Positions 5,659-10,245 of a DNA stretch of 10,245 bases are shown in pieces. This DNA comes from Actinomycetes bacterium. Lineage in GTDB: Bacteria; Actinomycetota; Actinomycetes; Actinomycetales; Cellulomonadaceae. The translations under genes were made by a program, and so were the position numbers. The stretch lies in the NCBI GenBank assembly GCA_023460255.1, contig JAEWQZ010000327.1:1-10245 (forward strand). The letters are read 5' to 3'. The first letter of the stretch is position 1. Each line of letters begins with the position of its first letter. A model generated the notes under the pieces. That model saw only the letters and a list, made by a program, of their open reading frames with translations. It was not told the DNA's origin and did no database searches.

Positions 5659-6107
5659 GCGTCGAGGTGAACAACGAGTCCGGTCACGAGCTGGACGAGG
5701 CCGAGTTCGCTGCGCTGGCCCGGCACGTGCTCGACGCGATGCACGTGCACCCCGGCAGCGAGCTGTCGGTGCTCCTGGTCACGCCGGAGGTGATGACGGA
5801 GCTGCACGAGCAGTGGATGGACGAGCCGGGCCCGACGGACGTCCTGTCCTTCCCGATGGACGAGCTCCGGCCGGGCAGCGAGGGCGAGCCCACGCCGGCC
5901 GGCCTGCTCGGCGACGTCGTGCTGTGCCCCGAGGTCGCCGCGCGCCAGGCCCGCCAGGCCGGTCACTCCACCGCCGAGGAGCTCCTGCTGCTGACGGTGC
6001 ACGGCATCCTGCACCTGCTCGGCTTCGACCACGCCGAGCCCGAGGAGGAGAAGGAGATGTTCGGGCTCCAGCGGCGCCTGCTGCTGACCTTCCTCGCGGG
6101 CCGATGA
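5655..6107 (+). CDS. ybeY: Endoribonuclease YbeY (rRNA maturation factor)
   Basis: A 150-residue metal-dependent single-strand endoribonuclease needed for 16S rRNA 3' maturation and 70S quality control in the bacteria where it has been studied. The signature HGILHLLGFDH (residues 116-126) supplies the three zinc-binding histidines H116, H120 and H126. Upstream conserved elements are ELHEQWMDEPGPTDVLSFPM (49-68) and LLGDVVLCPEVAARQA (84-99), which carry the usual TDVLSFP and GDVVLC blocks. The length is full. The ATG at 5655 overlaps the phoH stop as ATGA, with GGGAGGG (5642-5648) just upstream, and the ybeY stop in turn overlaps the next ATG. Placement between phoH and a CBS-domain membrane protein followed by era is the standard actinobacterial arrangement and supports a role in 30S biogenesis. 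Confidence 0.96.
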   Translation: MSVEVNNESGHELDEAEFAALARHVLDAMHVHPGSELSVLLVTPEVMTELHEQWMDEPGPTDVLSFPMDELRPGSEGEPTPAGLLGDVVLCPEVAARQARQAGHSTAEELLLLTVHGILHLLGFDHAEPEEEKEMFGLQRRLLLTFLAGR

Positions 6108-7342
6108 CCGGCGTCCCGGTCGGCCTGCTCGTCGCCGTGGCGGTCGCGGCGACCGTGCTGTCCGCGCTGCTCTCGGCGGGTGAGGCGGCCGTCGTCCGTG
6201 CGGGCCGCGAGGCGACGCCGGCGGGGCGGTCCTCCACGGCGACCGCGCGCCTGGCGGCGCTCCTGGCCGAGCCCTGGTGGACGGCGGCCGCGGCGAGCGG
6301 CGTGGGTGTCGTGCTCGAGGCGGTCTCCGCCGTGTCGGTCACAGTGGTCCTGGCGGGCCTCGGGCTCGACTGGTGGCAGGTGGTGACGCTGGCGCTGCTC
6401 GTCGTCGGGGTGGTGGCCCTCGTCGTCTTGCGCGCGCTGCCGGGCGGGCTCGCGCGTCGCAGCCCGATGGCGACGCTGCGCGGGACGGCGGGGTTGCTCG
6501 CCGCCGCGCGGGTCCTGGCCCGCCCCCTGCGCCCCCTCATGCCCGCGGGGGCCGAGCCGATCAGCGACTCCGAGCTGCTGGACATGGTCGGCCGGGCGGA
6601 GGAGTCCGCGGCGATCGAGGCGGACGAGGGCGAGATGTTCCGCTCGGTCCTCGAGCTCGGCGACACGATCACGCGGGCCGTGATGGTCCCGCGCACGGAG
6701 ATGATCACGCTGCCCACCGGCACGCCGCTGCGCAAGGCGCTCGGGCTGTTCCTCAAGTCCGGCTACTCGCGGGTGCCGGTGGTCGGCGCGTCCGTGGACG
6801 ACGTCGTCGGCGTGCTCTACCTCAAGGACGTCGTCCGCCGGCTGCACACCGTCGCCGACGCCGACGGCACGCCCGTCGACGAGCTGGTCCGCGCGCCCGC
6901 GTTCGTGCCCGAGTCCAAGCCCGTCGACGACCTCCTGCACGAGATGCAGGCGGGCGCGTCGCACATGGCGATGGTCGTCGACGAGTTCGGGGGCATCGCG
7001 GGCCTGGTCACCATCGAGGACGCGCTGGAGGAGATCGTCGGCGAGCTCACCGACGAGCACGACCGGGCCGCGCCGGAGGTGGAGGACCTGGGCGACGGGC
7101 GGTTCCGCGTGCCGTCGCGCCTGCCCCTGGACGAGCTCGGCGAGCTCTTCGGCCTGGAGATCGACGACGACGACGTGGACACCGCCGGCGGTCTGCTCGC
7201 CAAGGCGCTGGGCAAGGTGCCGCTCGCGGGCTCCAGCGCCGTCGTGGCTGGCCTGCGGCTCACGGCCGACCGGGTCGAGGGCCGCCGCAAGCAGGTCGCC
7301 ACGGTGCTCGCCGAGCGGTCCGACCCGGAGGAGGACGCATGA
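6104..7342 (+). CDS. HlyC/CorC (CNNM-type) family membrane protein with tandem CBS domains
   Basis: A 412-residue integral membrane protein. The N-terminal DUF21/CNNM-like region (1 to about 145) has hydrophobic segments at about 4-24, 61-86 and 92-112. Next is a cytosolic acidic-helix segment (SDSELLDMVGRAEESAAIEA, 154-173), a CBS pair (about 190-315) beginning with MVPRTEM (194-200) and including SRVPVV (222-227) and VVDEFGGIAGLVTIEDALEE (291-310), and a C-terminal CorC_HlyC domain (about 326-405). CNNM/CorB relatives bind Mg-ATP at the CBS module and export Mg2+ or other divalent cations; the old 'hemolysin' name is historical. The transmembrane part is shorter than many full DUF21 proteins, so transport activity is inferred. 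The ATG at 6104 overlaps the ybeY stop by 4 nt, and the stop overlaps the era ATG by 4 nt. Confidence 0.92.
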   Translation: MTGVPVGLLVAVAVAATVLSALLSAGEAAVVRAGREATPAGRSSTATARLAALLAEPWWTAAAASGVGVVLEAVSAVSVTVVLAGLGLDWWQVVTLALLVVGVVALVVLRALPGGLARRSPMATLRGTAGLLAAARVLARPLRPLMPAGAEPISDSELLDMVGRAEESAAIEADEGEMFRSVLELGDTITRAVMVPRTEMITLPTGTPLRKALGLFLKSGYSRVPVVGASVDDVVGVLYLKDVVRRLHTVADADGTPVDELVRAPAFVPESKPVDDLLHEMQAGASHMAMVVDEFGGIAGLVTIEDALEEIVGELTDEHDRAAPEVEDLGDGRFRVPSRLPLDELGELFGLEIDDDDVDTAGGLLAKALGKVPLAGSSAVVAGLRLTADRVEGRRKQVATVLAERSDPEEDA

Positions 7343-8262
7343 GCCGCACCCCGGAGCACAGGTCGGGCTTCGCCTGCGTCGTCGGGCGCCCGAACGCCGG
7401 CAAGTCGACGCTCACGAACGCGCTGGTGGGCCGGAAGGTGGCGATCACCTCCGGCCGCCCGCAGACGACGCGGCACGTCATCCGGGGGGTCGTGCACCGC
7501 CCCGACGCCCAGCTCGTGCTCGTCGACACCCCGGGCCTGCACCGGCCGCGCACGCTGCTGGGCGAGCGGCTCAACGACATGGTGCTCGGCACGCTCACGG
7601 AGGTGGACGTCGTCGTCTTCTGCCTGCCCGCCGACCAGCGGGTCGGCCCCGGCGACAGGTTCATCGCCGAGCAGGTCGGCCGGCTCGGCCCCGCCGGGTC
7701 GAGGACGCCGGTGGTCGCCGTCGCGACGAAGGCGGACCTCGTCGGCAAGGCCCGGCTCGCCGAGCACCTGCTCGCCCTCGCCGAGCTGGGCGACTGGGCC
7801 GACATCGTGCCGGTGAGCGCCGTCGACGGCTACCAGGTCGACACGCTGGTGGACGTCCTCGTCGGCCACCTGCCGCCCGGCCCGGCGCTGTACCCCGACG
7901 GCGAGCTCACCGACGAGCCGGAGCAGGTCATGGTCGCCGAGCTGGTCCGCGAGGCGGCGCTGGAGGGCGTGCGCGACGAGCTGCCGCACTCGCTGGCCGT
8001 CGTCGTCGAGGAGATCGTGCCCCGCGAGGGCCGGGACGACGCGCGCCCCCTCCTCGACGTGCGGGTCACCCTGTTCGTCGAGCGCGAGAGCCAGAAGGCG
8101 ATCGTCATCGGCAAGGGCGGCTCGCGGCTGCGCGACGTCGGCAGCCGTGCGCGGCGGGGCATCGAGGCGCTGCTGGGGGCCCGGGTGTTCCTGGACCTGC
8201 ACGTCAAGGTCGCCAAGGACTGGCAGCGCGACCCGAAGCTGCTCCAGCGGCTCGGGTTCTGA
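7339..8262 (+). CDS. era: GTPase Era
   Basis: A 307-residue GTPase that binds the 3' end of 16S rRNA and assists late 30S assembly. G1/P-loop GRPNAGKST (16-24), G2 region PQTTRH (41-46), G3 DTPG (63-66), G4 TKAD (130-133) and G5 SAVD (160-163) are in order. The C-terminal KH domain has VERESQKAIVIGKGGSRLRD (247-266) and ends LLQRLGF, the normal Era terminus. G4 carries Thr where the textbook motif is NKxD. I recall TKxD in other actinobacterial Era proteins, so this is probably a lineage trait rather than a defect. The ATG at 7339 overlaps the upstream stop (ATGA) and has GGAGGAGG (7327-7334) ending 4 nt before it. It is the last gene of the phoH-ybeY-CNNM-era operon, and a possible GC hairpin follows at 8281. 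Confidence 0.97.
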   Translation: MSRTPEHRSGFACVVGRPNAGKSTLTNALVGRKVAITSGRPQTTRHVIRGVVHRPDAQLVLVDTPGLHRPRTLLGERLNDMVLGTLTEVDVVVFCLPADQRVGPGDRFIAEQVGRLGPAGSRTPVVAVATKADLVGKARLAEHLLALAELGDWADIVPVSAVDGYQVDTLVDVLVGHLPPGPALYPDGELTDEPEQVMVAELVREAALEGVRDELPHSLAVVVEEIVPREGRDDARPLLDVRVTLFVERESQKAIVIGKGGSRLRDVGSRARRGIEALLGARVFLDLHVKVAKDWQRDPKLLQRLGF

Positions 8263-8280
8263 CGCGGCGGTCCGGGCGCG

Positions 8281-8294
8281 CCGCCGGGCGGCGG
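8281..8294 (+). terminator. Possible hairpin terminator after era
   Basis: CCGCC (8281-8285), loop GGGC, GGCGG (8290-8294) can form a 5-bp all-GC stem 18 nt after the era stop. An alternative 6-bp stem pairs CGGCGG (8265-8270) with CCGCCG (8281-8286). There is no U-tract. It sits between the operon end and the next promoter, where a terminator would be expected, but such GC stems arise easily by chance in this composition. Confidence 0.3.
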
Positions 8295-8315
8295 GGCTCC
8301 GTCCCACCATCTGGC

Positions 8316-8321
8316 TAGACT
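8316..8321 (+). promoter_or_regulatory. Putative -10 box of the hydrolase gene (leaderless)
   Basis: TAGACT lies 7 nt before the GTG at 8329. No Shine-Dalgarno sequence precedes the start, so a leaderless mRNA starting at or near the GTG is likely. No clear -35 hexamer is visible. The box indicates that this gene is transcribed separately from the era operon. Confidence 0.55.
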
Positions 8322-8328
8322 CCGGCCC

Positions 8329-9822
8329 GTGCGCTACCGGATCGCCGTCGCCAGCGCCGTGGCGGTGCTCGGGCTCGGCGTCGTCGGCGCGGTCTCGGGA
8401 CCAGGCTGGGACCCCGTCCCGTTCGCCGAGACGATCACCGTGAGCACCCCGGACACGTCGATCGGACGCGCGGACGGCACCTACCCGGTCGGCACGTTCG
8501 ACGTCGCCACGTCCATCGTCCAGGTGGAGCTCGCAGGCGCCCAGGTGGAGGCCCGGATCAGCGAGCCGGTCGGTGCCCGGGGCCCGCGGCCCGGGCTGGT
8601 CTTCGTGCACGGCGCGGGCACGGGACGGTACGACGTCGCGTTCGTCCAGCAGGCGGAGGCGCTCGCCAGCGCCGGCGTCGTCACGATGGTGCCGAACAAG
8701 CGCCTGGACACGTACACGACCCGGGACCGCAGCTACGTGACCATGGCGAACGACTACCTGCGCAGCGTCGAGCTGCTGCGTCGCCTGCCGGGCGTCGACC
8801 CCGAGCGGGTCGGCGTGTACGGCGAGAGCGAGGGGGCATGGATCGTCCCGGTGATGGCCGCGGACAACCCCTCCGTCGCGTTCACCGTGCTCGTCGCCGC
8901 GCCCGTCGTCCCGCCGCGTCAGCAGGCGGCGTTCGCCGTGGACTCCTACCTGCGCAACACCGGTGTGCCGGTGGAGGTGCTGCGTGCCATCCCGCGCGTG
9001 GTGGGCATGGAGTTCCCCGGCGGCGGGTTCGACTACATGGACTTCGACGCCCAACCGTTCCAGCAGCGCATGCGCCAGCCGCTCATGGTCGTCTACGGCA
9101 CGGGCGACGCGGCGATGCCGACGATCCAGGGGGCGGAGCAGCTCATCTCCGACCTCGCCGTCGCCGGGAACCGGAACTACACGATCCGGTACTACGAGGG
9201 CGCCGACCACGGGATCAAGGTGGACCGGGTCCTCGTGCCGGAGTTCGCGCGGGACCTGGCGGCGTGGATCCAGGCCCTGCCCGACGCCGCCGATGCGCCG
9301 CCGCGCGTGGCAGGCGCCCAGCCCTACCAGCGGTTCCGCGCCGCGCCCGTGGACAAGCCCCGCTGGTTCGCCGACGGCGACATGCTGTTCGCGGCGGTGG
9401 GCGCCGGCTACGGCGCGCTGCTCGTCGCGCCGGCCATCGCGGTCGTCCGCCGGCTGCGTGGCCGCAGGGAGCGTGTCCTCGCGAGCGGGGTGCGGGCGCC
9501 GCTCGTGGTCATGGCGGCCGGCAGCGGCCTGACGCTCGTCGGGCTCGCCGTCTACCTCATGACCGTCGCGTACCTCGCGCAGAACTACCAGCGCAACGAC
9601 GTCCTCGTGCAGGGCGGCTGGCTGGGCATCCGTGTGGGCGCGATCGCGAGCGTGGTGGCCGGGGTGGTCCTCGTCTCGCGGATCCTGGACGGCCGGCGGC
9701 GCGGTGTGCCGTCGGCCGCGCGCAACCGGGTGGGGGCGTGGTGCCTCGCGACGGCGGTGGGCGGGTCCGCGCTCGTCCTGCTGCTCCTCGGCTACTTCGG
9801 GGTGTTCCCCACACTGGGCTGA
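8329..9822 (+). CDS. Membrane-anchored alpha/beta hydrolase, extracytoplasmic catalytic domain
   Basis: A 497-residue protein with an N-terminal hydrophobic segment (4-23), a hydrolase domain (about 60-318) and a C-terminal membrane part with four predicted helices (about 352-373, 390-412, 433-451, 469-490). The catalytic set is visible: VFVHGAG (91-97, oxyanion region), nucleophile elbow GESEG (165-169, Ser167), Asp260 in VVYGTGDAAMP and His294 in GADHG. The fold resembles COG1073/COG1506-type esterases and peptidases, but the substrate is unknown. Positive-inside reasoning (RRLRGRRER after helix 2, RRR and R-rich loop after helix 4) places the catalytic domain outside the cytoplasm. The GTG at 8329 is chosen because the signal/anchor segment follows at once and TAGACT precedes it. 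The neighbours give no functional clue. Esterase, lipase or acyl-peptidase activity are all possible. Confidence 0.85.
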   Translation: MRYRIAVASAVAVLGLGVVGAVSGPGWDPVPFAETITVSTPDTSIGRADGTYPVGTFDVATSIVQVELAGAQVEARISEPVGARGPRPGLVFVHGAGTGRYDVAFVQQAEALASAGVVTMVPNKRLDTYTTRDRSYVTMANDYLRSVELLRRLPGVDPERVGVYGESEGAWIVPVMAADNPSVAFTVLVAAPVVPPRQQAAFAVDSYLRNTGVPVEVLRAIPRVVGMEFPGGGFDYMDFDAQPFQQRMRQPLMVVYGTGDAAMPTIQGAEQLISDLAVAGNRNYTIRYYEGADHGIKVDRVLVPEFARDLAAWIQALPDAADAPPRVAGAQPYQRFRAAPVDKPRWFADGDMLFAAVGAGYGALLVAPAIAVVRRLRGRRERVLASGVRAPLVVMAAGSGLTLVGLAVYLMTVAYLAQNYQRNDVLVQGGWLGIRVGAIASVVAGVVLVSRILDGRRRGVPSAARNRVGAWCLATAVGGSALVLLLLGYFGVFPTLG

Positions 9823-9994
9823 CGGTGTCCCGTCCTGCCAGGTCCCGCCCGTCTTCGCCCGTATCTCACCCGCCGATCGCCTGCCCCCGAGTGGCCGCCC
9901 GGCGCTACGGTTCGCGTGAGCGGCGGGACGCGTCCACGGCGCTCGTCACAGCGAAGCGCCCCGCCCCGGCGCGGCCCAGGAGGTACCGCACACC
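9823..9994. other. Intergenic region with a possible promoter
   Basis: The 172 bases between the hydrolase stop and the next start hold no convincing gene. TACGGT (9906-9911) is a candidate -10 box with no clear -35; it would give a leader of about 77 nt. AGGAGG (9978-9983) is the ribosome binding site of the following gene. I see no clear terminator hairpin after the hydrolase. Confidence 0.4.
9978..9983 (+). promoter_or_regulatory. Ribosome binding site of the 3'-terminal partial gene
   Basis: AGGAGG, continued by GT, lies 11 nt before the ATG at 9995. It is the strongest Shine-Dalgarno match in this part of the window and fixes the start of the truncated gene that follows. Confidence 0.8.
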
Positions 9995-10245
9995 ATGTCC
10001 CAGCCCGAGAGCTTCACCGCCGCCCAGGCGGCCGACCCCAGCACGCCAGGCCAGGTCCTGGCGGACATCGCCGCCCTCCGCCCGGACCTGCGTCCGGCCG
10101 TGGCCGGCAACCCGAGCGCGTACCCGGGCCTCATCGAGTGGTTGAAGGGTCTCGGCGAGCCCGCCGTCGACGCCGCCATCGCGGCGCGGACGGCCGCCCC
10201 GACGCAGCAGCTGCCCGCGCCCGCGCCCGAGCCGGCGCCCGCACC
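9995..10245 (+). CDS. Leucine-rich-repeat-variant (LRV)-like domain protein, N-terminal part (runs off window end)
   Basis: The first 83 residues are visible and the frame is open at the window end. Residues 9-65 read AAQAADPSTPGQVLADIAAL, then RPDLRPAVAGNPSAYPGLIE and WLKGLGEPAVDAAIAAR. The pattern A-DP-TP-x(3)-LA-IA, R-VA-NP-YP-L-WL is the short helical module I recognise from actinobacterial 'variant leucine-rich repeat' or LRV-like proteins, where it is N-terminal and precedes a low-complexity linker. Here the linker begins at about 67 as a Pro/Ala/Glu run (LPAPAPEPAPA). The downstream part, often a membrane or other module in such proteins, is not visible, so no function can be given. 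The ATG at 9995 has AGGAGG at 9978-9983. The domain call rests on remembered resemblance. Confidence 0.75.
   Translation, partial: MSQPESFTAAQAADPSTPGQVLADIAALRPDLRPAVAGNPSAYPGLIEWLKGLGEPAVDAAIAARTAAPTQQLPAPAPEPAPA

Noticed and set aside
6277..7338. Upstream extension of the Era frame through the CNNM gene
   Set aside because: Arg/Gly-rich out-of-frame translation of the CNNM gene; Era begins at the ATGA overlap with a strong ribosome binding site.
6817..9210. 797-codon minus-strand open frame across the CNNM gene, era and the hydrolase
   Set aside because: It lies opposite three strongly supported genes and reads as low-complexity Arg/Asp/His/Val-rich sequence; stops are simply rare at this GC content.

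Overview
The window is very GC-rich, with strong G/C bias at third codon positions and frequent GTG starts. Gene content and order (DUF3097 gene divergent from hrcA-dnaJ-rsmE, then HIT, phoH, ybeY, CBS-domain membrane protein, era) are those of an actinobacterium, most likely Micrococcales and probably Cellulomonas or a close relative. The genus is inferred from remembered protein resemblance, not from a search. Codon use looks uniform, and I see no mobile element, CRISPR array, RNA gene or other sign of recent transfer.

Layout. Bases 1-393 (minus) hold the N-terminal part of a DUF3097 protein, cut by the window edge. It is divergent from hrcA; the space between them carries a promoter and a CIRCE heat-shock operator that is merged with a perfect 19-bp palindrome. 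hrcA (534-1553), dnaJ (1609-2739) and rsmE (2739-3554) form a plus-strand heat-shock operon. A convergent lipoprotein gene with a Gmad2-like domain (3565-4068, minus) follows. Next come a HIT-family nucleotide-binding protein (4185-4550) and a tight operon phoH-ybeY-CNNM/CorC-like-era (4633-8262) whose genes are joined by three consecutive 4-nt ATGA overlaps. Then comes a membrane-anchored alpha/beta hydrolase (8329-9822). The window ends inside a gene whose product begins with a leucine-rich-repeat-variant-like domain (from 9995).

How the genes work together. HrcA represses its own operon through CIRCE; DnaJ supplies the J-domain co-chaperone for a DnaK encoded elsewhere. RsmE, YbeY and Era are ribosome biogenesis factors (16S rRNA methylation, 16S maturation or quality control, 30S assembly), and PhoH/YbeZ is the usual ATPase partner of YbeY. 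The central stretch is therefore a proteostasis and ribosome-maturation neighbourhood. The lipoprotein and the hydrolase are envelope proteins with no visible functional tie to it.

This is a mostly conserved housekeeping region, and I do not see a new multi-gene system. The observations most worth checking are the CIRCE/palindrome composite operator, a recurring leaderless promoter layout (TAnnnT 6-7 nt before the start codon) at three genes, a possible hairpin that shortens the RBS-start distance of phoH, and the five-helix extracytoplasmic hydrolase.
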